DNA of 64,000 nt. It comes from Klebsiella grimontii (GTDB taxonomy: Bacteria; Pseudomonadota; Gammaproteobacteria; Enterobacterales; Enterobacteriaceae). This document shows, piece by piece, positions 8,609-16,298 of the stretch (the first letter of the stretch is position 1; every line of letters begins with the position of its first letter). The notes under the pieces are model-generated. The model saw only the letters and a list, made by a program, of their open reading frames with translations. It made no database searches and was not told the origin of the DNA. The translations under genes and the position numbers were made by a program. The stretch is from the NCBI RefSeq assembly GCF_900200035.1, contig NZ_FZTC01000019.1, positions 372,001 to 436,000 on the forward strand, read 5' to 3'.

Positions 8609-9154
8609 TTATTGATAAGCCAGGGTAAAGTTAGTTACCGCTTCAAATTCACCCGGAGTTACGTTAGTAACTGAAGCGATTTTTTCCAGGTAAGCGCTAA
8701 AGTTCAGCGTGTTGTTGCCAACACCAAGAACACGACCTGCAGTCGGCGTGTCTAAAGTCACTATCGTACCAGAGTAATCTTGGATTCGAACACCAGCGCC
8801 AGCAGCCGTCCCGGTAATTCCCAGCATTTTCATGTCATTTGGGACGTTACCGCCATTGAAGTTGACAGTTACGGTGTTATACATCGGGTCGCCGTTTGCA
8901 TCCTTCGCGAAGGAACAGTTTTCCAGCTCAATGTTAAACGGACGAGGAGTAGAGATACCGCCGTTATCTAAATGCGTATTGGAAATCTGTCCCAGTTCGA
9001 TACGCTGATCGCCGTAGCCATTTTTAATTGAGCATGGAGCATCAATAATCGAACCCCAGAAGGTGACCTTGCCGCTTCCCTGATCGGCCTGAGCTGCGAA
9101 AGAGGCAACACCCATAGTAAGAACAACAGCAGATGCAATTTTGCTAATTTTCAT
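8609..9154 (-). CDS. Major fimbrial subunit (pilin)
   Basis: A 181-aa pilin at the head of the operon: signal peptide MKISKIASAVVLTMG...QA/DQGSG, first strand GKVTFWGSIIDAPCSI with the first cysteine, ELENCSF with the second, Gly/Asn/Thr-rich strands, and the C-terminal strand TNFTLAYQ. First position, a long AT-rich upstream region and a downstream hairpin are all typical of the rod-forming subunit. The sequence is nearer the PapA/MrpA class than FimA, by general pattern only. Confidence 0.9.
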   Translation of the reverse strand: MKISKIASAVVLTMGVASFAAQADQGSGKVTFWGSIIDAPCSIKNGYGDQRIELGQISNTHLDNGGISTPRPFNIELENCSFAKDANGDPMYNTVTVNFNGGNVPNDMKMLGITGTAAGAGVRIQDYSGTIVTLDTPTAGRVLGVGNNTLNFSAYLEKIASVTNVTPGEFEAVTNFTLAYQ

Positions 9155-9558
9155 AATACATTCCGTTATATTAAAAGTTACTGGATAACCATCCTGAAAA
9201 TAACTCTCGAAGAAAACAGCTCATATTGAAAGGGATAAAAATCTCTATTTATCTTCTTGAGTTACGTTTATTTCCTGACAGCGAAGTCATACTAACGCGA
9301 AAAATCTTACAATAAAATATATGCACCTACTGAAATGATCATTACGAGCTAATAATTTTATAAAAAAATATTTAACAGGATAAAATCCCGCAAGTGTAAG
9401 GTAATACGACAACGCATGTGAAAATATTACTAATAATTTAAAATAAACTATTTGTATAATTTAAAAAGATCGCACGCATAGTCACACAAAAATAAAAACT
9501 GTTATTTTTCAGACGTTTGGACAAATGCCCAGGAATTTAATAACATTAGGATTTTTCC
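9155..9558. other. AT-rich intergenic region upstream of the fimbrial operon
   Basis: About 400 nt rich in A and T, with no convincing gene. It should hold the fimbrial promoter and its regulator sites. I looked for long inverted repeats that could bound an invertible promoter switch and for a recombinase gene nearby and found neither. The AT-richness is what H-NS-bound fimbrial control regions usually show. Confidence 0.5.
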
Positions 9559-9574
9559 ATGAGAAAATTCCTAA
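9546..9574 (+). promoter_or_regulatory. Inverted repeat enclosing SD and start of the 45-aa frame
   Basis: TTAGGATTTTT (9546-9556) faces AAAATTCCTAA (9564-9574) around CCATGAG. In RNA, the SD (TTAGGA) would pair with TCCTAA and the start codon would sit in the loop. As DNA it could instead be a protein site. Chance occurrence in AT-rich DNA cannot be excluded. Confidence 0.35.
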
Positions 9575-9696
9575 TACATAATGCAAAAAAGGGGGCTCAA
9601 AAGACGAAAAATCCTATGAAATGGATGGGCGTTCTATATAGAGAAGAGCGAGAAGGAGCGATATTTTTACCACCTGGTCAAAAATACGCCTTATAG
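9559..9696 (+). CDS. Possible 45-aa basic peptide, unrecognised
   Basis: An ATG at 9559 opens a 45-codon frame beginning MRKFLIHNAKKGAQKTK and ending PPGQKYAL before TAG. The Shine-Dalgarno-like AGGA lies 7 nt upstream. The peptide is basic at the N-terminus and has no membrane segment. The ribosome site and start codon sit inside a potential hairpin (9546-9574), so translation could be structurally gated. It is too short for coding statistics, I know no family, and it could be a chance frame. Confidence 0.3.
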   Translation: MRKFLIHNAKKGAQKTKNPMKWMGVLYREEREGAIFLPPGQKYAL

Positions 9697-9887
9697 ACGA
9701 GGCTACATTATAGATATGTGGCCAGGACGATCATGATCCACAGCAAAAATTTCTACAGAATTTCGTACAGGAAGCGACAAGATATGAATTGTTGCACTAT
9801 CGCGGCAGCTGATAGAACCGACTAACCGCTCCAGGTTAAATCGCAAGCAAAAGATAAAGTTAAACCTGTACATCAAGAGGTGTTATT

Positions 9888-9929
9888 TTGCCCGTTCCTT
9901 GTTATTCTGCTGAATTGTTGTCCAGGTGA
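9888..9929 (+). CDS. Possible leader peptide upstream of the FAD oxidoreductase
   Basis: A 13-codon frame starts at TTG (9888) seven bases after AGAGG and reads MPVPCYSAELLSR, ending at a TGA (9927-9929). The stop overlaps CAGGTG (9923-9928), which is identical to the right arm of the terminator at 10033-10057 and could pair with its left arm. A ribosome at this stop would cover that segment. This geometry fits leader-peptide attenuation, but the start codon is weak and the whole reading is inference. Confidence 0.25.
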   Translation: MPVPCYSAELLSR

Positions 9930-10032
9930 TTATCATTCAGCATTACGCTGCTGCAGAAACTCTCCTGGCCACGGCGCTATTCTTGCCAGCTCAATATTGA
10001 AACCAATAAAAGGAAGAACGGCGAGCTTATTC

Positions 10033-10057
10033 ACACCTGACGCGCAGGTGTTTTTTT
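10033..10057 (+). terminator. Intrinsic terminator/attenuator in the leader of the FAD oxidoreductase
   Basis: ACACCTG-ACGCG-CAGGTGT forms a 7-bp stem with a 5-nt loop and runs into seven T residues. It ends 18 nt before the GTG start of the next gene, so it lies inside that gene's leader. It would abort transcription unless an alternative fold forms. The segment CAGGTG at 9923-9928 can pair with the left arm and act as an antiterminator. Confidence 0.75.
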
Positions 10058-10074
10058 CTACAGGGAGAATTATC

Positions 10075-11397
10075 GTGAGATTTGCATCAGTTCCTTTCAA
10101 TCAGAATCAGGTGGGATGGCCGCTCAACGACATTGACCATCACAGACAACCGCAGCTGAGCGGCGACATCCAGGCCGACTGGGTGATAGTCGGTTCCGGC
10201 TATGCCGGCGTCAGCTTTGCCCGCCGGCTGGCTAGCCTCAATCCGCAGCTGAATATCGTGCTCATCGACGCTGAATGCGCCGCGACCAGCTCCTCAGCGC
10301 GAAATTCCGGCTTTATTATCGGCCTGCCGCACAATATCGGCAGCTCTACCGCCGAGCTGAAAAAAGCGCAGGATTACCGCGCCCTGTTGCAGGAAGGGAT
10401 CCGCCTGCTCGATGAAACGGTGACCGAGCACCAGATCGCCTGCGAATGGGAAAACGTCGGCAAATACCACTGCCAGATAGATCCGTCCAGCGAAGCCATT
10501 ATGCAGGAGTACGTTGATAACCTGCAGCTGATGCAGGAGCCCTACAGCCTGCTGGACGGCGAAGCGCTGTACCAGAAGCTGGGAACCCGCCTCTACAGTA
10601 AAGGGATCTATACTCCCGGCTGTATTCTGGTCAACCCGGCAAAACTGATCGCGGGCCTCGCGCGTCATCTGCCGGAAAACGTCACCGTTTACCATCAGAC
10701 CCCGGCGCTGGCTATGCGCCAGGAAAACGGCGGCGTCAGGGTGACGACGCTGCAGGGTACAATCCGCGCCGCCCAGGTCATGCTGGCGACCAATGCCCTC
10801 TCCCGCGAACTCTCGCCGACCGTGAGCCGTCAGGCGTCAATGGCGACCTACGCCAGCATTACCGCCCCGCTCACGGCGGAGCAGCGTCAGCGCCTGCCAG
10901 AAATGGAAAGTTGGGGGTTAACGCCGGTCAATGCTATCGCCGGGGCCACGCTACGCTATACCCACGATCATCGTTTCCTGGTTCGCCAGCATGTCGATCC
11001 GGCATTGCGCGGCGTGATTACCGCCGGGCAGACCGCCACCGCCGCGCGCCAGCATCTGGCGCTGTTCCACACGGCCTATCCGCAGCTACGGGATGTCACG
11101 CTGGAGCGAACCTGGTCCGGGACCATCAGCGTCACCCGCAACGGCGCGCCGGTCTGGGGAGAGCTTGCGCCGAAGGTATGGACAGCCGGAGGCTGTAACG
11201 GCGCCGGGGTATCCAAACAAACCATCGCCGGGACGCTACTTGCCGATCTGGCGATGGGACAGGACAACCCGCTGATCGCCGCCATGCAGTCGCTCGGCCA
11301 GGCAAACTTTATGCCGCCTTCCCCGTTCCTGGATATCGGCGTAGCCGGGGCATTATGGAAAGAGCGCTACATGGGCCGTAAAGAGATGCCCGTGTAG
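10075..11397 (+). CDS. FAD-dependent amine/amino-acid oxidoreductase (DAO family)
   Basis: A 440-aa DadA/PuuB-type flavoprotein. The dinucleotide-binding motif is ADWVIVGSGYAGVSFARRL (Gly40, Gly42, Gly45), followed by SSARNSGFIIG, the region that binds FAD in gamma-glutamylputrescine oxidase-like enzymes. Near the C-terminus come the substrate/FAD motif TWSGTISVTRNGAPVWG and GGCNGAGVSKQTIAG. The family oxidises amines or N-alkylated amino acids with release of H2O2; the substrate here is unknown. I take the GTG at 10075 (GGGAG eight bases upstream, start VRFASVPFN), because the open frame to the left runs through the leader terminator. The gene stands alone, convergent with the methionine aminopeptidase gene. 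Confidence 0.85.
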   Translation: MRFASVPFNQNQVGWPLNDIDHHRQPQLSGDIQADWVIVGSGYAGVSFARRLASLNPQLNIVLIDAECAATSSSARNSGFIIGLPHNIGSSTAELKKAQDYRALLQEGIRLLDETVTEHQIACEWENVGKYHCQIDPSSEAIMQEYVDNLQLMQEPYSLLDGEALYQKLGTRLYSKGIYTPGCILVNPAKLIAGLARHLPENVTVYHQTPALAMRQENGGVRVTTLQGTIRAAQVMLATNALSRELSPTVSRQASMATYASITAPLTAEQRQRLPEMESWGLTPVNAIAGATLRYTHDHRFLVRQHVDPALRGVITAGQTATAARQHLALFHTAYPQLRDVTLERTWSGTISVTRNGAPVWGELAPKVWTAGGCNGAGVSKQTIAGTLLADLAMGQDNPLIAAMQSLGQANFMPPSPFLDIGVAGALWKERYMGRKEMPV

Positions 11398-11407
11398 TCG
11401 CGGTCTG

Positions 11408-11438
11408 ACAGGTTTCACTGCCCGTGCGTGAAACCTGT
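11408..11438. terminator. Bidirectional terminator between convergent genes
   Basis: An 11-bp perfect stem (ACAGGTTTCAC / GTGAAACCTGT) with a 9-nt loop lies between the ends of the oxidoreductase and the aminopeptidase genes. T-richness is modest on the + side (TTGTTGG). The position favours a shared terminator. Confidence 0.7.
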
Positions 11439-11446
11439 TGTTGGGG

Positions 11447-12226
11447 CTAGTCTGGAATCACTTCATCTTTACGCAGGGTCAGAACCTCGAATCCCTCCGC
11501 GGTGACGGCGACGGTGTGCTCCCACTGCGCGGACAGTTTTTTATCGCGGGTGACCACCGTCCAGCCGTCTTTTTTGGTTTTAATGCGGCTATCGCCCTGA
11601 TTCACCATCGGTTCAATGGTAAACACCATCCCTTCCTTAAGTTCGGCGCCGGTGCCGGGTATGCCGTAATGCAGCACCTGGGGATCTTCATGCATCTCTC
11701 TCCCCACGCCGTGGCCGCAGTACTCCCTGACCACGCTATAGCCGTTGCCTTCGACATACGTCTGAATCGCATGGCCGATATCGCCCAGCGTCGCGCCCGG
11801 CCTGACGACCTTGATCCCTTTCCACATCGCTTCGTAGGTTTTCAGCACCAGCCGACGGGCCAGCGGCGAAACGTCGCCAATCAGGTACATTTTGCTGGAA
11901 TCGGCAATCAGCCCCTCTTTTTCCAGCGTAATATCCACGTTCACAATCATGCCGGATTTCAGATGCTCGCTCTCCTTTGGCATACCGTGACAAACCACTT
12001 CGTTGATCGACGTATTCAGCACGTAGGGGAAATCATACTGCCCTTTGCTGGCCGGGCGTGAATGCAGATCGTTGACGATAAAATCCTCCACCCGGTTGTT
12101 GATGGCCATGGTGGAGATACCGGGCTGAATAAAGGTATCCAGCATGTCGAAAACCGAGGCCAACAGCTTGCCTGCGCGGCGCTGTCTGGCCAGTTCGTCC
12201 GCGGTCTTAATGGGAATTGATAGCAT
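11447..12226 (-). CDS. Type I methionine aminopeptidase, accessory paralogue
   Basis: A 259-aa MetAP-I that removes the N-terminal methionine of nascent proteins. All pita-bread-fold residues are visible: His80 (NEVVCHGMP), metal ligands Asp98 (NVDIT), Asp109 (ADSSK), His172 (GHGVG), Glu205 (FTIEPM) and Glu236 (WEHT). The essential Map of enterobacteria is normally encoded next to rpsB. Here the gene is instead coupled to a ParD-like gene: its ATG lies 20 nt inside the end of that gene. It is therefore likely a second, specialised aminopeptidase. There is no sign of decay. Confidence 0.92.
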   Translation of the reverse strand: MLSIPIKTADELARQRRAGKLLASVFDMLDTFIQPGISTMAINNRVEDFIVNDLHSRPASKGQYDFPYVLNTSINEVVCHGMPKESEHLKSGMIVNVDITLEKEGLIADSSKMYLIGDVSPLARRLVLKTYEAMWKGIKVVRPGATLGDIGHAIQTYVEGNGYSVVREYCGHGVGREMHEDPQVLHYGIPGTGAELKEGMVFTIEPMVNQGDSRIKTKKDGWTVVTRDKKLSAQWEHTVAVTAEGFEVLTLRKDEVIPD

Positions 12227-12425
12227 TGATCACCTCCAGCAAGCGGTCGGAGCCGGACTTCAGCATCATCAGCTTGATCTGCTGATGGTTAAGTTCGGGA
12301 TAGAGTTCGCTCATCATACCCAGACGGATCCAGTACTCCGCCTGGGCGTTGACCGAACGCGACATCGCCTTGCTGGCATCACGAATATCGTCGTGCAGCA
12401 GGTCGGAAATTTTTACAATACCCAT
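12207..12425 (-). CDS. ParD-like small protein coupled to methionine aminopeptidase
   Basis: A 72-aa protein starting MGIVKISDLLHDDIRDASKA with the ribbon-helix-helix-like pattern of the ParD-like family (SRSVNAQAEYWIRLGMMSE). ParD antitoxins bind DNA and a ParE toxin; no ParE toxin gene is present here. The downstream partner is instead a methionine aminopeptidase, overlapped by 20 nt, so the two are co-expressed. Family assignment rests on the RHH pattern and short length. A regulator or binding partner of the aminopeptidase is plausible. Confidence 0.75.
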   Translation of the reverse strand: MGIVKISDLLHDDIRDASKAMSRSVNAQAEYWIRLGMMSELYPELNHQQIKLMMLKSGSDRLLEVINAINSH

Positions 12426-12512
12426 TTATACATACCATAACGTTTTATATATGTTTCGTATATTACGCCTCCCCGCTCAAGCTGACAACGTTTGCCGCTT
12501 TTGTTGCCAGCG

Positions 12513-12980
12513 CTACGGGTTGCTAACCTTAAGAGTCACTATCTGGATGTTCTGAGAGTCAACAACGGTGCCTTTTGTCGTCACAAAGGCGTTGTGGACA
12601 AAGTCCCCGCTCTCTTTATCCAGCAGGGCAATATGAGGCTCATCATGCAGGATATTTTTATGCCCCCACGCCATCAGGGAAAACAGGATCGGCGCCAGGC
12701 TGCGGCTTTTTGGCGTAAGAATATACTCATAACGTTCGCGCGCCCCTTCTTCCTGATAGGGCGTTTTGCTCAGTAAACCCAGCTCCGTCATTTTCTTTAA
12801 CCGGTTTGCCAACGTCTGCTTAGGCATTTTTGTATGCGAGCGGATCGTTTCAAAGCGGGTCACGCCGTATAAAGCCTCTCTTAAAATCAACAAAACCCAC
12901 TGATCTCCCAGGATTTCCGCTGCCGCAGAAAGCCCGCACAGCTCCGGTAGTAAGTACGTTACTGAATTATTTTTTGACAT
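12513..12980 (-). CDS. HxlR-family winged-helix regulator
   Basis: A 155-aa protein with the HxlR layout: a conserved cysteine near the N-terminus (LPELCGLSAAAEILGDQWVL), the recognition region TRFETIRSHTKMPKQTLANR, the wing (RYEYILTPKSRSL), then a tail. HxlR regulators sense aldehydes, quinones or redox changes, often through that cysteine. It diverges from a tautomerase gene with 61 nt between starts, which suggests it controls that gene and itself. The C-terminal 45 residues exceed the core domain. Confidence 0.88.
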   Translation of the reverse strand: MSKNNSVTYLLPELCGLSAAAEILGDQWVLLILREALYGVTRFETIRSHTKMPKQTLANRLKKMTELGLLSKTPYQEEGARERYEYILTPKSRSLAPILFSLMAWGHKNILHDEPHIALLDKESGDFVHNAFVTTKGTVVDSQNIQIVTLKVSNP

Positions 12981-12996
12981 GTCCGCTTTCGCTCTC

Positions 12997-13027
12997 TAAT
13001 CTGAGTATGAATTTTAGACCTAGATTA
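12997..13027. promoter_or_regulatory. Candidate HxlR operator in divergent promoter
   Basis: TAATCT (12997-13002) faces AGATTA (13022-13027) in the 61-nt space between hxlR-type and tautomerase genes. The arms are short and the spacing long, so this is only a suggestion based on position. Confidence 0.25.
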
Positions 13028-13041
13028 TTAAGGAGAATACA

Positions 13042-13278
13042 ATGCCCTTCGTCAATGTACAAACCATTAAAGGAATTATGAACCCGGAGCAAAAAAAAGA
13101 ACTTTTACGCCGCATGACCGATCTGATTGTCGAAATCGAAGGGAAAGGCGATCCTGAATTTCGGCGTTCAGTCTGGGTGCGTATTGACGAGCATGAGCCG
13201 GAACAGTGGAGTCTGGGCGGTATTCAGCCCACGGCTGAAGCGATCGCGGCAAAATTTTCGTCGCCTAAGGCGTCATAA
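13042..13278 (+). CDS. 4-oxalocrotonate tautomerase-family protein
   Basis: A 78-aa tautomerase-superfamily protein. The start MPFVNVQTIKG exposes Pro1 after Met removal, the catalytic base of the family. MNPEQKKELLRRMTDLIVEIEG forms the usual helix, and VWVRIDEHEPEQWSLGG matches the second strand and the Arg-containing active-site region. It is slightly longer than the 62-residue 4-OT monomer, as in DmpI/PptA-like members. GGAGAATACA precedes the ATG. The substrate is unknown. The divergent HxlR regulator suggests induction by an electrophile or aromatic compound. Confidence 0.85.
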   Translation: MPFVNVQTIKGIMNPEQKKELLRRMTDLIVEIEGKGDPEFRRSVWVRIDEHEPEQWSLGGIQPTAEAIAAKFSSPKAS

Positions 13279-13390
13279 CCTGATGGCGTTTTAACACGTC
13301 ATACCTGCGGGAAATTGCGGACAACCTTGATGTCCGCTTTTACACCGCCCGACTGGTGCTCAAAACGGCCATAAACCGACTCTCCGGGGC

Positions 13391-14059
13391 TTATTTTACG
13401 CAACATACCACGGTCGCATGATCCCACCATGGGTTCTCATTGACGTTCACCTCAAGCACATCAAAATGTTCATCGCGGATCTCGTCCAGGAGAGCCTGGA
13501 GCGGTCGCAGCGTACGCCAGGGTTGACCCTCTTTCAATAAATGATGGCGAATGGGATCGTAAGCGGCCACGTCTTCCGGGCGGCGAGGGGTTCCGCACAT
13601 CGAACCGACGACAAACCGTCCTCCCGGCCTGAGCAATCTTCTGACTTCGGCAAAGCAAAGGTGGCGAGCTTCGTCAATCAGGCAATGCGTACAGCTGCCA
13701 TCGATAATGAGCTCAAACGTCGCATCCTGGCACTGATGAATATGGCAGACATCCCCGACAAAAAATTGAGCCGCCAGCCCCGCTTGCTGAAAACGATTTT
13801 CTGCCCAGCGGATCGCGGTTGCGGACAAATCCATCCCCCACACGGAATAGCCTCGTTCAGCAAAGTACTGCGCTGCCATGGCGCCATTCCCGCACCCCAG
13901 CTAAAGGACTGGCGCTCCGGGTTGGGGAAAGTACTGCTGTAAATCAAGCCAGCTAAACACCCGCTCCTGTTGTTTCTTTGCCCTTAAGTAACCCTCGCCA
14001 GCCCAGGCGATGGCGCCATTTTCCAGCAGCTGGCGGTACATTTTTTCATAGGGATTCAT
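13391..14059 (-). pseudogene. Class I SAM-dependent methyltransferase split by an in-frame amber codon
   Basis: Reading from ATG 14059 (MNPYEKMYRQ), 52 codons lead to TAG at 13901-13903. The same frame then continues without interruption as LGCGNGAMAAQYFAE through a complete methyltransferase fold: DLSATAIRWAE for motif I/II, DVCHIHQ, ELIIDGS, RRLLRPGGRFVVGSMCG, and the end ATVVCCVK. The TAG stands exactly where motif I (ELGCGNG) needs Glu; one base change from GAG explains it. No frameshift is needed. The gene is thus inactive unless TAG is suppressed or read through. The 223-codon length otherwise matches the family. It lies between the tautomerase and a LysR regulator. Confidence 0.85.
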
Positions 14060-14132
14060 CGTAAAGACGCCTTTTTCAGCAACAACACAGGCCACTCTAC
14101 TCCCTATCGCGCAAGAAGAGATCCCCCCGTTT

Positions 14133-15020
14133 TTAGCGACGCCCCGTTATCTTGGGCAGTAATTGCTCAATCACGCTGATAATGCTTCTGACCCGCTGCG
14201 GAATAAAGCGGGCGTCAGGGTAAACCGCATAGAGGAAGCGATCGGGTAATCGCCAGGCGGGTAAGACCGGCACCAGCCTGGCGGATTGTAAAGCGTTGGC
14301 CGCGAGGGGCAACTGCATGCCACCGATACCAATACCGGACTCCAGCGCCTGCAGCAGCGCTTCGCTGGTGTTAGCCCGAAACACGGTATTGACTTTCACA
14401 TCGACCGTTTTATCACCCGAGACCAGCCGCAGCGGCGCGTCCTGCGCGATGCCGCTGAAACGTACGTGCGGATGGGCAGCCAATTCGCTCACGCAATGCA
14501 GTTCTTTAAAACCCGGGGCGGCGAATAGCGCGGTTTCAATACGCGCCAGCACGCGCGCCGCATGCCCTTGAGGCGGTTCACTGCTTAACCGCAGCGCGAC
14601 ATCCACCCCTTCAGTAACCAGATCGGCAATGCGGTCATCAAGTGAAAGCGTCAGATGCAGTCCGGGGGTCATTTTCTGCAGCGCCAGCAGGTGCGGCAAA
14701 AAGATCTGTCCCAGGCCGCTCGGTAGCTGCACATGTACCCTGCCTTGCCGCTGACTCTCGCTGGGGTTTAAGCGCCTTTCAGCGTCGCGCATCGCTTCCA
14801 GCAAAAGCTGCATATCGCGCCGGTAGCTTTCCCCCTGCTCGGTCAACGCCATCGCCCGCGTCGTTCGATGCAGCAAGACCACCCCGAGCGCCTCCTCCAG
14901 CGCCGCGATCTGCTGGCTGACTGCGGATTGTTTCATCCCGCACTGGCGGGCCGCCGCCGAAAAAGATCCCGCTTCGACGACGCGCAGGAAGGTGGCAATG
15001 GCGTTGAGCTTATTATTCAT
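14133..15020 (-). CDS. LysR-family transcriptional regulator
   Basis: A 295-aa LysR protein. The N-terminal winged helix reads FLRVVEAGSFSAAARQCGM, followed by SAVSQQIAALEEALGVVLLHR and the effector-binding domain (RVHVQLPSGLGQIFLPHLL). It diverges from the SDR gene at 15117 with 96 nt between starts, the usual arrangement for LysR control of a neighbouring gene. The effector is unknown. Confidence 0.92.
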   Translation of the reverse strand: MNNKLNAIATFLRVVEAGSFSAAARQCGMKQSAVSQQIAALEEALGVVLLHRTTRAMALTEQGESYRRDMQLLLEAMRDAERRLNPSESQRQGRVHVQLPSGLGQIFLPHLLALQKMTPGLHLTLSLDDRIADLVTEGVDVALRLSSEPPQGHAARVLARIETALFAAPGFKELHCVSELAAHPHVRFSGIAQDAPLRLVSGDKTVDVKVNTVFRANTSEALLQALESGIGIGGMQLPLAANALQSARLVPVLPAWRLPDRFLYAVYPDARFIPQRVRSIISVIEQLLPKITGRR

Positions 15021-15116
15021 TTAATGATTCTTCTTATAAGTACCATCGAATTTATGGGATATGCGTGAAAAAAATAATATATCACACTGCCTCCGTCCCC
15101 CCTTTGGAGAAGCAAC

Positions 15117-16172
15117 GTGAATAAGAAACCGCAACCCAGGATCGCGCTGGTCGCCGGCGCCAGCGGCATTGTAGGCAGACAGCTAGTGAAAACGCTGTTG
15201 CGCCATCAGTGGGAGGTTATTGGCCTCAGCCGCCATGCCTCGCCCCACCCGGATGACATTCCCGTCATCAACGTCGATTTACTCGATCCGTGGGACAGCG
15301 CGCAGAAACTGCAATCGCTCAACGGTATCACCCACATTTTTTACAGCGCATGGGTGAACGCGGCGAACTGGACGGAAATGGTTGAACCGAACGTCGCCAT
15401 GCTGCGCAATCTGGTCAGCAACATCGAGAAAACCTCACCGCTGCGCACGGTAAGCCTGATGCAGGGATATAAAGTTTATGGCGCGCATCTTGGTCCGTTC
15501 AAAACCCCGGCGCGAGAAAGCGATCCCGGCGTACCCGGGGCCGAATTTAATGCCGCTCAGCTCACGTGGCTCAGCCAGTTCCAGCGCGGAAAAACGTGGC
15601 GCTGGAGTGCGCTCAGGCCGGGCGTGGTCGGCAGCACGGTGCCCGGCAACGCCATGAATCTCGCGCTGAGCATCGCGCTCTACGCCTCGCTGTGTCGGGC
15701 GCAGAATTTACCGCTGCGCTTCCCCGGCTCGGAACAAACCTGGCGCAGTATCGTCGATCATACTGACGGCGGATTGCTGGCGGAGGCCACGCTGTGGGCC
15801 GCCACCTCGCCGCAGGCGGAAAATCAGGCGTTCAACGTCAATAACGGCGACCTCTGGCGCTGGTGCGAGCTGTGGCCGCGCATCGCGGACTGGTTTGAAC
15901 TGCCTTCCGCGCCGCCGGTCAGGCTCTCCTTTCACCAGCTGTTTGTCGATTACCGCGCGCAGTGGCGCGAACTGGCCGGGCAGGATCTGGTGGAGGCGGA
16001 TATTTTACGGCTGAACGACGGTACGTTTGCCGATTTCGTCTTTAGCTGGAACTACGACATGTTTGGCGATGGCAGCAAACTGCGCCGGGCGGGCTTCACG
16101 GACATGCAGGCCACCGACGACATGTTTTTCCGCCTGTTCGCGCAGCTGAGAGCCGCACGCGTTATCCCCTGA
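15117..16172 (+). CDS. NAD(P)-dependent SDR, PRISE-like (progesterone 5-beta-reductase type)
   Basis: A 351-aa extended short-chain dehydrogenase. The Rossmann motif is ALVAGASGIVGRQL (Gly14-Gly20). The segment MQGYKVYGAH (residues 115-124) matches the atypical active site of PRISE enone reductases, where Tyr and Lys sit in a YxxxK-free layout. The C-terminal part DLWRWCELWPRIADWF and FVFSWNYDMFG is also typical. PRISE enzymes reduce activated C=C bonds. The GTG at 15117 follows TTTGGAGAAGC. Control by the divergent LysR gene is likely. Confidence 0.82.
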   Translation: MNKKPQPRIALVAGASGIVGRQLVKTLLRHQWEVIGLSRHASPHPDDIPVINVDLLDPWDSAQKLQSLNGITHIFYSAWVNAANWTEMVEPNVAMLRNLVSNIEKTSPLRTVSLMQGYKVYGAHLGPFKTPARESDPGVPGAEFNAAQLTWLSQFQRGKTWRWSALRPGVVGSTVPGNAMNLALSIALYASLCRAQNLPLRFPGSEQTWRSIVDHTDGGLLAEATLWAATSPQAENQAFNVNNGDLWRWCELWPRIADWFELPSAPPVRLSFHQLFVDYRAQWRELAGQDLVEADILRLNDGTFADFVFSWNYDMFGDGSKLRRAGFTDMQATDDMFFRLFAQLRAARVIP

Positions 16173-16269
16173 AACAGCATGCTTTTAACCGTCAGCCGGC
16201 GTCGCGCGAGCAGCCTGCGATTCAGTTTTTCGCCTCTTCCTCGCGCTTCGATACGCTGGCAAAAATCTG

Positions 16270-16290
16270 CCAGTCGATATTCTCGACTGG
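16270..16290. terminator. Hairpin between convergent genes
   Basis: CCAGTCGA-TATTC-TCGACTGG gives an 8-bp perfect stem just beyond the stop of the GntR gene and about 100 nt beyond the SDR gene. There is no T-run, so it may be a weak terminator or only a 3'-end stabiliser. Confidence 0.45.
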
Positions 16291-16298
16291 GAGGCGGA

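Noticed and set aside
10033..10057. Guanidine-II (mini-ykkC) riboswitch hairpin
   Set aside because: The loop is ACGCG, not an ACGR tetraloop, only one hairpin is present instead of two, and a T-run follows directly. It is better read as a terminator.
9155..10074. Invertible fimbrial promoter (fim/mrp switch)
   Set aside because: No pair of matching inverted repeats of suitable length and spacing and no tyrosine recombinase gene could be seen in the window.
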